Source: Gammaproteobacteria bacterium (lineage in GTDB: Bacteria; Pseudomonadota; Gammaproteobacteria; Steroidobacterales; Woeseiaceae). From it: a stretch of 56,161 nt of DNA. Below are positions 16,829 through 25,138 of this stretch, one piece after another. The DNA is taken from contig JAOTVR010000016.1 of assembly GCA_029863305.1 (NCBI GenBank), positions 1 through 56,161 on the forward strand, read 5' to 3'. Position 1 is the first letter of the stretch. Every line of letters begins with the position of its first letter. A program made the translations under genes and the position numbers. The notes below the pieces were generated by a model. It did not search any database. It was not told the DNA's origin and saw nothing but the letters and a program-made list of their open reading frames with translations.

Positions 16829-19800
16829 TGTTACGGCATGCAGTCATTCTCTCGCTGGCAAGCATTGGCCTCGGCGCATGTTCGACAATCAGCGATCAGG
16901 GCACGCTCGCTGAGCTTGCGCGTGTAGAGGCGGACACCGACGAGGTGTATCTCGAGGACAGCCTGCAGCGGGCCGCGCAGAGTTACCGAAACTATCTGGA
17001 AGAGACGTCGGATGGCGCACGGACGCCCGAAGCGATGCGCCGACTCGCTGACTTGCAGATCGAGCAGGAATACGGCGTCATCGGCGGCGCTCAGCTTGTC
17101 GAATTGCCGGCTCCGGATGCGGCTGCAGCGCCGGCAGGAAAAAATGTGGCTGAAGCCCAGCCAAAGGATGCGTCGGAGCCAGCAGAATCCGAGCAGCAAT
17201 TCGAACAACGTGCGTTAAGGCGCCAGGAGTTTTTATCCGGGCCAACGCAATTTGATATACGCTCGCCCGGAGCGGCGACTGCAGCGTTGCCCTCTGGTCC
17301 GCGCGATGCCATTGAGACCTACCGCGAGATTCTCGCAACCTATCCGTATTACGAGCGCAACGATCAGGTGCTCTACCAAATGTCGCGCGCGTACGACGAA
17401 ATCGGCCAGCCGGACCAGGCGATGCTGGTTATGGATCGACTGGTGGCCGAATATCCATATTCCAAATACCTGGATGAAGTGCACTTCCGACGCGGCGAAT
17501 ATTTCTTCGTCCGGAAAAAATATGGTGAAGCTGAAAACGCTTACAGTCCCATTATCACGATGGGGCCGAGTTCGTCCTATTACGAACTCGCCTTGTACAA
17601 ACTCGGATGGGCGCTTTACAAGCGGGAGTTCTACGATGACGCATTGCGTAACTTCATCGCCATGCTCGATTATCGATTGTCGATTGGTTACGACTTCGAC
17701 CAGGCTCATGACGAAGATGACGAACACCGGGTCGGGGATACGTTCCGGGTTATCAGCCTTAGCTTCTCAAATCTGGGCGGCCCAGACGTCGTCGACGAGT
17801 ACTTCGCGGGAAGCGAGCGCCGTAGTTATGCCGACAAGATTTACGGCAATCTGGGTGAGTTCTATTTCTCCAAGCTCCGCTACGACGACGCCGCGTCGGT
17901 ATACAAGTCGTTCACGAAGCAGAACCCGTTTCATAAAGTATCACCCCACTTCAGTATGCGCATCGTCGAGATATACGTTGACGCCGGGTTCCCGCAACTG
18001 GTCGTGGAGTCGAAGAAGGAGTTCGCGACCACTTATGCGCTAACTGCCGAATACTGGGCACACTTCGATCTCGAGGCATCGCCCGAGGTTGTCGGTTATC
18101 TCAAGACCAATTTGACGGACCTCGCCAATCACTACCACGCGCTATACCAGGACGAGAACCTGGTCGAAGAGCGTCCCGCCAGCTTTGCGGAAGCACAGCA
18201 CTGGTATCGTCAAATCCTGTCTTCCTTCCCGACGGATGAAGAGTCGCCGCAGATGAATTACCAGCTCGCCGACCTATTGCTGGAAAACGAGCACTTCGGT
18301 GAGGCAGCCAGAGAATACGAGCGCACCGCCTACGACTATGCGGAACACGAACAGGCCTCGGCAGCCGGTTACGCGGCGGTCTACGCTCACCGCGAAGATC
18401 TTAAGCTCGCGACCGCCGCTCGCGCGCTCGAAGTGAAGACCGCGACGATCGCCAGTTCGCTGCGGTTCGCCGATACGTTCCAGCAGCACGAGCAAGCGCC
18501 CGTTGTGCTCGGCGCAGCCGCGGATGATCTTTACGAACTGAAGGACTTTGCTGCGGCGATCGAGTCGGCGCAGAAACTGATCGATCGGTATCCGTTGGCG
18601 GATACTTCATTGCAGCGGTCGGCATGGGCCGTCATCGCACACTCATCGATCGACCTGGCCGACTATCAGAATGCCGAGCGTGCTTACGCGAACGTGCTCG
18701 AGCTCACGCCCGTCGATGACGAATCGAGACCGGCTGTTGTCGATGGCCTGGCGGCGGCGATCTACAAGCAGGGCGAGCAGGCCGGCCTCCTCGAAGACCA
18801 CCGAGCCGCGGCGGATCACTTCCTGAGAATCAAGGAGCTCGCGCCGACTTCCGATATACGCAGCGTGGCCGAATATGATGCCGCCGCCGCACTCATGAAG
18901 TTGCAGGACTGGTCTCTGGCGTCGGGTGTGCTCGAGGATTTTCGCAGCGACCATCCGGAGCACGAGTTACAGGCCGATGCGACCAAGCAACTGGCATTTA
19001 TTTACCGTGAAGACGGACAGGTCGAACGCTCGGCCGCCGAGCATGAAAGAATCGCCGCCGAATCGACAGATCCGGGATTGAGCCGGGAGGCCCTGCTGAC
19101 AGCGGCAGAACTTTATGACGAGGTCAACATCATCGAGGATGCGGTGCGCGTTTACCAACAATATGTCACCGAATATCCGCAACCGCTCGACATCGCGATG
19201 GAAACGCGATCGCGCCTTGCCGACATATTCAAGGCCGAACTCGATGATGAAAACTATTATGCCGCTTTGAACGATATTGTTGCGGCTGACCGCAACGCCG
19301 GAGAAGCGCGTACGGACCGTAGTCGATACCTCGCAGCCGGCGCTTCGCTGGTACTGGCAGAACAAACTTATCAGCGGTTTGCGGAGTTGCGGCTGGCGCA
19401 GCCGTTCGAGGAGAGCCTGGCCGAAAAGCAGCGGCGAATGGATGTGGCGATGGGGGCCTTTGAAAGCCTCGTAAATTATGAAGTCGCGGACGTGACGGCC
19501 GCGGCAACTTATCACATGGCTGAGATCTCCCGCGAATTCGGCGCCGCGCTTCTCGATTCGGAACGTCCTGCGGGCCTTAGCGACGCGGAGAAAGCCGACT
19601 ATGAACTGATCCTCGAGGAGGAGGCGTTTCCGTTCGAAGAGCAGGCTATCGCGGTACACGAACAGAATTTCGAATTGCTGACCGCCGGCATTTACAACCC
19701 GTGGGTCCAGAAGAGTCTCGACAAGCTGGCGGGGCTCATGCCGGGACGCTATGCAAAGAACGAAATCAGCGGCGGCTTCGTCGGATCAATCGACAGTTAC

Positions 19801-19962
19801 GCGTACCGTATGCCGGTTGCAGCAAAAATTGCTGTCGACGAAACGGGTGACGTCGCGCCTGCGGAAGCCGACGAAACAGAGTTGCCGGAATCCGCAGACG
19901 AGGCCAATTCGCCGCAAGCGCCTGCACAGATATCACGCGCTGTGGCCGGCGATCTGAGGTAG
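16828..19962 (+). CDS. Large TPR lipoprotein (1044 aa)
   Basis: The signal peptide ends in lipobox LGAC (Cys18), giving a lipoprotein. A Pro/Ala/Glu-rich segment (about 85-130) is followed by many tetratricopeptide-like repeats to about residue 950, e.g. QVLYQMSRAYDEIGQPDQAM, FRRGEYFFVRKKYGEAENAY and LGWALYKREFYDDAL. This organisation resembles outer-membrane TPR lipoproteins of myxobacterial gliding clusters (AglT-like). The C-terminus is Ala/Glu/Pro-rich. I start at ATG 16828, which overlaps the upstream stop; a GTG at 16825 would add only one Met. Probably an outer-membrane anchored partner of the ExbBD/TonB-like module. Confidence 0.83.
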   Translation: MLRHAVILSLASIGLGACSTISDQGTLAELARVEADTDEVYLEDSLQRAAQSYRNYLEETSDGARTPEAMRRLADLQIEQEYGVIGGAQLVELPAPDAAAAPAGKNVAEAQPKDASEPAESEQQFEQRALRRQEFLSGPTQFDIRSPGAATAALPSGPRDAIETYREILATYPYYERNDQVLYQMSRAYDEIGQPDQAMLVMDRLVAEYPYSKYLDEVHFRRGEYFFVRKKYGEAENAYSPIITMGPSSSYYELALYKLGWALYKREFYDDALRNFIAMLDYRLSIGYDFDQAHDEDDEHRVGDTFRVISLSFSNLGGPDVVDEYFAGSERRSYADKIYGNLGEFYFSKLRYDDAASVYKSFTKQNPFHKVSPHFSMRIVEIYVDAGFPQLVVESKKEFATTYALTAEYWAHFDLEASPEVVGYLKTNLTDLANHYHALYQDENLVEERPASFAEAQHWYRQILSSFPTDEESPQMNYQLADLLLENEHFGEAAREYERTAYDYAEHEQASAAGYAAVYAHREDLKLATAARALEVKTATIASSLRFADTFQQHEQAPVVLGAAADDLYELKDFAAAIESAQKLIDRYPLADTSLQRSAWAVIAHSSIDLADYQNAERAYANVLELTPVDDESRPAVVDGLAAAIYKQGEQAGLLEDHRAAADHFLRIKELAPTSDIRSVAEYDAAAALMKLQDWSLASGVLEDFRSDHPEHELQADATKQLAFIYREDGQVERSAAEHERIAAESTDPGLSREALLTAAELYDEVNIIEDAVRVYQQYVTEYPQPLDIAMETRSRLADIFKAELDDENYYAALNDIVAADRNAGEARTDRSRYLAAGASLVLAEQTYQRFAELRLAQPFEESLAEKQRRMDVAMGAFESLVNYEVADVTAAATYHMAEISREFGAALLDSERPAGLSDAEKADYELILEEEAFPFEEQAIAVHEQNFELLTAGIYNPWVQKSLDKLAGLMPGRYAKNEISGGFVGSIDSYAYRMPVAAKIAVDETGDVAPAEADETELPESADEANSPQAPAQISRAVAGDLR

Positions 19963-19980
19963 AGGTTGAATGGAGCTATC

Positions 19981-20622
19981 ATGAGCACGCAAAATTCGCT
20001 ACCGAAATGCATTATCGCCCGGGCCGGCGGGTTTTTTATCGCGCTGGCTGCTGTGCTGTCAGGTTGCGCGACGACTCAGTCGACAAGCACCCCGGCACAC
20101 ATCGAGATCCAGGAAAAAGTCGGATTCACGATTACCGAAGAGGTGCGGATTAGCAGCGGTGTAAGAACAGACTACGACACGGCCCTGGACTATCTCGAGC
20201 AGGGGCGTCACGAGGAAGGCATTGCGTTGCTCGAAGCGGTTGCAGATGGGGCACCGCAGTTAAGCGCGCCACGTATAGATCTCGGCATAGCCTACCATCG
20301 CGCCGGCGATCTCGAAGCCGCGGAAACCAATCTGCTGATGGCGCTCGAATCGAATCCTGATCACCCCATCGCACACAATGAGCTCGGCATTGTCTACCGC
20401 AAGTCGGGGCGAATTACCGAAGCGCGACAGAGTTACGAGGCCGCCCTGGAGATATATCCCGGCTATCACTATGCGCGGCGAAATCTGGCCGTTCTCTGCG
20501 ATTTATATCTCGCGGATCTGAGCTGTGCGCTGGAAAACTATGAAGCGTATATGGCGACGGTGACGAGCGACGACGAGGCTGCCATGTGGATAACCGATAT
20601 TCGTACGCGACTCGGTCAATAG
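19981..20622 (+). CDS. TPR lipoprotein (213 aa)
   Basis: Lipobox LSGC (Cys29) after an N-terminal basic/hydrophobic signal. Residues 60-190 hold three to four TPR units (LDYLEQGRHEEGIALLEAV, IDLGIAYHRAGDLEAAETN, NELGIVYRKSGRITEARQSY). The ATG at 19981 is preceded by GGAG and is preferred to a TTG 15 bases upstream. It is the third TPR protein in a row in this operon and resembles the small TPR proteins of TonB2-type clusters. Confidence 0.83.
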   Translation: MSTQNSLPKCIIARAGGFFIALAAVLSGCATTQSTSTPAHIEIQEKVGFTITEEVRISSGVRTDYDTALDYLEQGRHEEGIALLEAVADGAPQLSAPRIDLGIAYHRAGDLEAAETNLLMALESNPDHPIAHNELGIVYRKSGRITEARQSYEAALEIYPGYHYARRNLAVLCDLYLADLSCALENYEAYMATVTSDDEAAMWITDIRTRLGQ

Positions 20623-20630
20623 GAGGACTC

Positions 20631-20954
20631 ATGCTGAGGTTACTTTTGATTAGCGCGGCTCTGTTACTGGCCAGTCCATTTGCTCTGTCTGATGAGTCGG
20701 AAGCCGAGGCGACGGAAGATGTGCAGGAAACCGAAGTGAGCGGAGACGGTATCGAGCGGCCGAAGACGATGTCCGGAATGTCGATTCTGGGCAACGAGGA
20801 AGCGCCGAAATCACTCGTCATCATTCCATGGAAATCTTCGGAGCTCGGAGAGACGGTCAGCCTCTCCGATACGCTCGACGATCGAGCGCGTCCGGTCGAC
20901 CGGGAAGTATTCCTGCGCGAGTTGAGGTTCTATGAAATTCGATCCGCTGAGTAA
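20631..20954 (+). CDS. Small exported acidic protein in ExbBD operon
   Basis: A 107-residue protein. ATG 20631 follows a very strong ribosome site (AGGAGG at 20622-20627), so this start is chosen over one 45 bases upstream inside the previous gene. Signal peptide about 1-19 (LLLISAALLLASPFALS), an acidic linker rich in Glu, then a short basic-to-mixed tail containing SLVIIPWKSSELGE and ending FLRELRFYEIRS. The IIPWK...FxRELxFY pattern looks conserved-protein-like, but I cannot name a family. Small accessory component by context. Confidence 0.7.
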   Translation: MLRLLLISAALLLASPFALSDESEAEATEDVQETEVSGDGIERPKTMSGMSILGNEEAPKSLVIIPWKSSELGETVSLSDTLDDRARPVDREVFLRELRFYEIRSAE

Positions 20955-21164
20955 TCTCCAAAGCGACTCCGCGACGATGAGTGACTCGTCATGGCAGCGC
21001 TGAAAATGGAGTCTTATTGGTGACGCAGGTAACAAACCAACATGAAGTATCGAGAGAATTAGCGTCTGAACGTGCGGTACATCACATTCAAGACATTGAC
21101 GTACAACTATTCTTGGTTCTGCCCTTGGATGGGTTAGGGCATTCTGTCAAATGAGGATCTGGTA

Positions 21165-21815
21165 ATGGACTTCTTCTTTTCGATCATAGGCTTCTTCGCG
21201 TCGGGCGGCATGTTCATGTTTCCGATACTGGTGGTATTCGCTGTCGGGTTTGCAATTTCAGTCGAGCGCTTTGTCACGCTCGCAACGGTGACAAATAAGA
21301 ACCAGGTGGTATGGGATAAAGTACAGCCACTGCTCGCCAACGGTGATTTCGATGGCGCACGTGAAATGACCAGCGACGACGAGTCAACGATCTCGCAGGT
21401 CTTGAACATGGGGCTGTCGCTGCAGGGTGCGGTCCGGCGTCGCGAGGACATAGAGATTGCGATGGAGGAAAGCATGATGGAGATCGTGCCGCGCCTCGAA
21501 AAGCGAACACCGTATGTCGCGCTGGCTTCGAGTATCGCCACGCTACTCGGCCTGCTCGGTACGATTATGGGTCTGATCCAGGCATTTACCGCGGTTGCAA
21601 ACGCCAATCCGGCGGAAAAGGCGGACCTGTTGTCCGCGAGTATTTCGGTTGCGATGAACACGACGGCGTTCGGCCTCATGGTGGCAATACCGCTGCTCAT
21701 CATCCACGCAATATTGACAAGCAAGACCGGCGATATTGTCGACAGCCTGGAAATGGCTACGGTTAAAGCCCTGAACGTATTCTCTAAACGGGCAAAATTC
21801 GCGATCGAGGCCTAG
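21165..21815 (+). CDS. MotA/TolQ/ExbB-family proton channel protein
   Basis: A 216-residue inner-membrane protein with three membrane helices: about 15-33, 118-140 and 158-182. The family signature is clear in TLLGLLGTIMGLIQAF and in TTAFGLMVAIP. It forms the pentameric ring around the ExbD dimer and converts proton motive force into mechanical work. In the third helix, where ExbB/TolQ normally carry Glu (xxEALxxTAxGL), this protein has Val162 (ISVAMNTTAFGL). The gene follows a 210-base gap after the TPR genes, so it may have its own promoter. It has GAGG at 21153-21156 and leads the ExbD-ExbD-TonB-like set. Confidence 0.93.
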   Translation: MDFFFSIIGFFASGGMFMFPILVVFAVGFAISVERFVTLATVTNKNQVVWDKVQPLLANGDFDGAREMTSDDESTISQVLNMGLSLQGAVRRREDIEIAMEESMMEIVPRLEKRTPYVALASSIATLLGLLGTIMGLIQAFTAVANANPAEKADLLSASISVAMNTTAFGLMVAIPLLIIHAILTSKTGDIVDSLEMATVKALNVFSKRAKFAIEA

Positions 21816-21820
21816 CCGCG

Positions 21821-22312
21821 ATGGCACGGCGGCACCACTACAAGCGTCGAACTAAAGACGCGCACGAACTCGACGTCACCACCTTCTTGAACCTGATGGT
21901 GGTGCTGGTGCCGTTTTTGCTGATAACGGCCGTGTTCTCGAGATTGACGATCGTGGAACTGAACCTGCCGAGTTCGTCAGGCGCGGGGTCCAACATCGAC
22001 AACAGCTTTCGTGTTGAGGTCATCGTCCGGGAGACAGGCATCGATATCACCAATGGCACGGCGATTATTGGATCTATTCCCAAAAAAGACGACGACTTCG
22101 ATCTCGACACGCTGTCGGATTTCATGGTTTCCCTGAAGCGGCAGTATCCCGAGCATGATGCTGCGTCCGTGCTAATGGAGGCACATATTCCCTACGACTA
22201 CCTGATCCGGGTCATGGATATCGTCAGAAGCGTCGAGGTTACCGGGGAAGACGAGAGTGTCGTGGAATTGCTCGCGCTGTTCACGGAAATTTCCGTCGGA
22301 GATGCACCATGA
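21821..22312 (+). CDS. ExbD/TolR-family protein 1, Asp-to-Asn in membrane helix
   Basis: A 163-residue protein with a basic N-terminus, one membrane helix (about 21-41) and a periplasmic domain. In ExbD and TolR the helix begins NxTPLID, and the final Asp (Asp25 of ExbD) carries protons. Here the matching segment reads DVTTFLNLMVVL, with Asn24 at that place (codon AAC at 21890-21892). It is the first of two tandem ExbD genes and overlaps the next by four bases (ATGA). Either this subunit is a structural partner in a heterodimer with the second ExbD, or this position is dispensable in this subfamily. Confidence 0.88.
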   Translation: MARRHHYKRRTKDAHELDVTTFLNLMVVLVPFLLITAVFSRLTIVELNLPSSSGAGSNIDNSFRVEVIVRETGIDITNGTAIIGSIPKKDDDFDLDTLSDFMVSLKRQYPEHDAASVLMEAHIPYDYLIRVMDIVRSVEVTGEDESVVELLALFTEISVGDAP

Positions 22313-22812
22313 GGAATTCGCGCAGAATCAAGCGCATGTCGCGAAACCGCGGCAAGATCTCGAAGATGAATCTGACGTCGCTCATGGACGTGTTCACCAT
22401 CCTCGTGTTCTTCCTGCTCGTGAATTCCGGGTCCGTCGAAGTGTTGGACGCGCCCAAGAACGTCAAACTGCCGGAATCGAGGGTCGAGGCCAAGCCGCGC
22501 GAAACGGTCGTAATTTTCGTGAGCAGCGAGGAAGTGCTCGTGCAGGGTAAGCCGGTGGCGCTGGTCGCCGACATACTCAACGGAGATTCGACAGCGCTCG
22601 ATCCGATAACGTCGCGGCTTGCGGAATTGAAAGAGAGCATCGTCGGACCCAATACGCTGGCCGTAGCGGGCAGCCGGGAAGTCACGATTCTGGCCGACAA
22701 GTCCGTTCCGTTCACGGTGATAAAGACGATCATGTCGACCTGCACCGACGGCGGTTATGAAAATGTATCCCTCGCCGTAATCCAGAAGGCAGCGCAGGTC
22801 GCGGGGATCTAA
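22309..22812 (+). CDS. ExbD/TolR-family protein 2, proton-site Asp retained
   Basis: A 167-residue protein with a very basic N-terminus, one membrane helix (about 22-41) and a periplasmic region. The helix start is MNLTSLMDVFTILVFF, which keeps the essential Asp (Asp27). The periplasmic part, with a conserved VTILADKSVPF motif, is typical of ExbD/TolR, where the equivalent DKxVPY segment interacts with the energy-transducing partner. Coupled by ATGA to the preceding ExbD. Confidence 0.92.
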   Translation: MRNSRRIKRMSRNRGKISKMNLTSLMDVFTILVFFLLVNSGSVEVLDAPKNVKLPESRVEAKPRETVVIFVSSEEVLVQGKPVALVADILNGDSTALDPITSRLAELKESIVGPNTLAVAGSREVTILADKSVPFTVIKTIMSTCTDGGYENVSLAVIQKAAQVAGI

Positions 22813-22818
22813 CAGGTC

Positions 22819-24234
22819 ATGGGCGACAGTCACACAGTGAATTCGAAATTGACTGAAAAAGAGCAGTCGATTCAGGAAGATTTCGCGAAGTCGGAGCACG
22901 AACTCGACGGGTTGAAAGGCGATCTGCAAGCCATCGATACCGAACTCGGTGAGCTCGCGCAACGCAACCACCAATACGAGCTTCTGTCGACAGTCTGCCG
23001 TTCACTCGATGAACTCGAGAATCTCGGCGCATCCCGGTTATTCTGGGGTGATCACAGCGGCTCTGAGCATTCAGCCGAACACATACAAAACGCACGGCGC
23101 ATGCTCGCTGAATTCAATGCGGAAGTTGCTGGCGTCGAGGATCGTCGTCAGGCGGTTCTTGCCAAGATCGGCGATCAGAACAATGTTCTGGAAGACCTGC
23201 ACTACGATTTACGCGACGCGCGGGCGCAGGCGGAAAGCCGCTGGCAGGAGTGGCTCGTCGAGCGCGAAGTGGTCACGCTGCCGCGCCGGGCGCAAGTCAT
23301 GCCATGGGCCAGGGGCACCGAGGAAGATGCTCGTTTTCGTCGATCGCTGGCTGCATCGTTGCTGGTGTCGATGACGGTGGGTTTGCTGGTCAGTATCTTC
23401 GATATACCGATCCTGGAAAGATCTGCGGAAATCGAACTTCCGGAGCGGGTTGCCAAACTCGTGCGCGACGAGAGGCGGCTGCCACCACCGCCCGAAACGG
23501 TCGAAGAGCCGATTATTCCCGAGGAAGAAATCCCGGAACCGGAGCTCGCCGACGTGCAGACGCCTGACGAGTTGCCCGATATAACAGAGGAACCGGTCGT
23601 CGCCGAGGTCGAGCAGCCCGAGACGCGGGAGCAGGTTAAATCAAAAGGCATTCTCGCGTTTCGCGAAAGTTTCGCGAGCCGCGCGAACATGAGGCCGGCC
23701 GCGCAACTCGGATCACGGGCCACATTCACGACCGCCGGCGCAAATGCCGTCGGCCGGCCGGAGCGCTCAATGGTGACGACATCGGCACCCGGTTCGAGCG
23801 GCGGGATCAATCTCGGCGACATCAGTCGGAACGTTGGCGGTGGCGGGCAGGCTATCGAAGGCGGCGGGGTGATGCAGGTTGCAAGTTCAATTGGCGGTGG
23901 CGAGGGTGCCGGCAGGCCGCTCAGCGGCGGGCGGTCAGCGGGACGCACCGACGAAGAAATACAAATTGTGTTTGATCGCTATAAAGCGGCGCTGTACCGG
24001 CTATACAACCGTGAATTACGCAAGAACCCGACATTGCGGGGGCAATTGGTATTGCAACTCACCATCGAGCCGGATGGTTCCGTGTCTCTTTGCCAGCTGG
24101 AGTCTTCCAACATGGGTGCTCCCACACTCGCACAACAGGTCGTCGATCGCGTCCGCGCATTCGACTTCGGTGCAAAGGAAGACATCGTTGCGATGACCAT
24201 CATCTATCCGATTGACTTTTTGCCTGCGGTGTAA
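22819..24234 (+). CDS. TonB-like energy transducer with AgmX/PglI C-terminal domain
   Basis: A 471-residue inner-membrane protein. Residues 1-150 form a cytoplasmic, highly charged coiled-coil region and residues 176-196 a membrane helix. Then comes a Pro/Glu-rich periplasmic spacer (about 220-275, containing LPPPPETVEEPIIPEEE), a Gly-rich segment (about 310-380), and a C-terminal domain (about 385-471) reading YNRELRKNPTLRGQLVLQ, IEPDGSV. That last pattern is the AgmX/PglI domain of myxobacterial adventurous-motility proteins and is TonB-like in role. Canonical TonB lacks the long cytoplasmic coiled coil. Last gene of the operon, with six bases after the ExbD stop. Confidence 0.88.
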   Translation: MGDSHTVNSKLTEKEQSIQEDFAKSEHELDGLKGDLQAIDTELGELAQRNHQYELLSTVCRSLDELENLGASRLFWGDHSGSEHSAEHIQNARRMLAEFNAEVAGVEDRRQAVLAKIGDQNNVLEDLHYDLRDARAQAESRWQEWLVEREVVTLPRRAQVMPWARGTEEDARFRRSLAASLLVSMTVGLLVSIFDIPILERSAEIELPERVAKLVRDERRLPPPPETVEEPIIPEEEIPEPELADVQTPDELPDITEEPVVAEVEQPETREQVKSKGILAFRESFASRANMRPAAQLGSRATFTTAGANAVGRPERSMVTTSAPGSSGGINLGDISRNVGGGGQAIEGGGVMQVASSIGGGEGAGRPLSGGRSAGRTDEEIQIVFDRYKAALYRLYNRELRKNPTLRGQLVLQLTIEPDGSVSLCQLESSNMGAPTLAQQVVDRVRAFDFGAKEDIVAMTIIYPIDFLPAV

Positions 24235-24302
24235 CCTGCATATTTCAACAATGCGTTAACCGACAAAACCCACGGGATTCAACGATCAAGTTATCCTGAC
24301 GT

Positions 24303-24645
24303 GCGAAAAGTCCGATCCGATCGGACAGACATTATCTGATTAAAAAACTCACGCACTTCGCAAATCCAAAGTTGGAGGCAGTTCGGCGGAGACTCTTTCC
24401 GCGGGAATAAAGCGGACCACAGGGAGCCATCCCAAGGAAAGAGTCTCCGCCGAACTGCCGCGAGCTCTGGCACACACCTGTAATAGCCAAGAAATCCGCG
24501 AACCGAAACCCTGTGCCAAGGATTCGGCCTTGTCTGCGGCATAGCCTTTGCTGGGATGGCTCCCTTCGGTCCGCTTTATTCCCTGCAAAGGCTATGCCGC
24601 AGACAAGGCCTGCACCGGCCGCGATTTTTGGAATCGTTAATACCC
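24303..24645 (+). repeat. Double-hairpin repeat family 2, copy 1
   Basis: A ~343-base non-coding element containing two large hairpins. Hairpin A pairs 24377-24400 with 24436-24459 (24 perfect pairs). Hairpin B pairs 24526-24551 with 24585-24610 (26 perfect pairs). Their loops hold the same 31-base core in opposite orientations: GGGAATAAAGCGGACC, two variable bases, AGGGAGCCATCCC. The whole element, including a 66-base spacer and both flanks, recurs inverted at 41797-42147. Apparent frames across it are artefacts of the palindromes. Likely a non-autonomous mobile or structured element. Confidence 0.9.
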
Positions 24646-24980
24646 ATTACGATTCGAATGCCGCCGGCCGCCGATCGCGGGCCCGATTGGATTCTGTACG
24701 GCTGAGCTCTCACCCAGGATCCACGCTCCTTGCCGAAGTTTTCAGGTTTATTAGAGCACCGCATTGACATAAACACGGAAGTAATTCTCAGTTTGCGCAC
24801 GCGCAGTTTGGGCGCCTCTTTTTGTTCATCCGAGTTATGTCACGTGTGTCCAGAACCGCCGAATTCAGGGGCTTTGAGACGCGCACGAAAATATTTTGTT
24901 AAATTATTTTTTAATTGCGAACGCGTGCCGATGGTGTGACGCGGTTCGTCTTTTGGGCACTATGCATGAGCGATAGTTCC
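24646..24980. other. Leader region before riboswitch
   Basis: AT-rich sequence around 24885-24925 (AATATTTTGTTAAATTATTT) probably contains the promoter for the riboswitch transcript, but I cannot place -35 and -10 boxes with confidence. No gene is supported; short plus and minus frames here are chance. Confidence 0.4.
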
Positions 24981-25070
24981 CGTTAGACAAAAGGCAAAGC
25001 TGCCGAAAGGTGGCGACGCAAAGTCACCGGCCTAACGAGCAATATGGCTCCATGGCAGCGGGACCGCTCG
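24981..25070 (+). promoter_or_regulatory. GEMM-I (cyclic di-GMP type) riboswitch
   Basis: The GEMM core is clear in order: AAAGGCAAAGC, a stem closed by the GAAA tetraloop (tgccGAAAggtg), then the near-invariant GACGCAAAG, CCGGCCTAA and a 3' stem beginning ATGGCAGCGGGACCG. It lies 69 bases upstream of the start of the 1709-aa DUF11 gene on the same strand. No U-rich terminator follows, and the start codon has no obvious Shine-Dalgarno, so control may be translational. GEMM-I aptamers bind cyclic di-GMP; a subset binds cyclic GMP-AMP, and I cannot tell these apart by eye. Confidence 0.9.
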
Positions 25071-25138
25071 ACTTTATCAGTCCATTCGGGCCATCCGCGC
25101 TATTGAGCCAGACCACACACGGATAGTTAGCGACTGAC

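Noticed and set aside
24291..24800. Several frames on both strands with similar products (LGWLPxVRFIP and similar)
   Set aside because: Their similarity comes from translating the palindromic family 2 repeat, not from coding.
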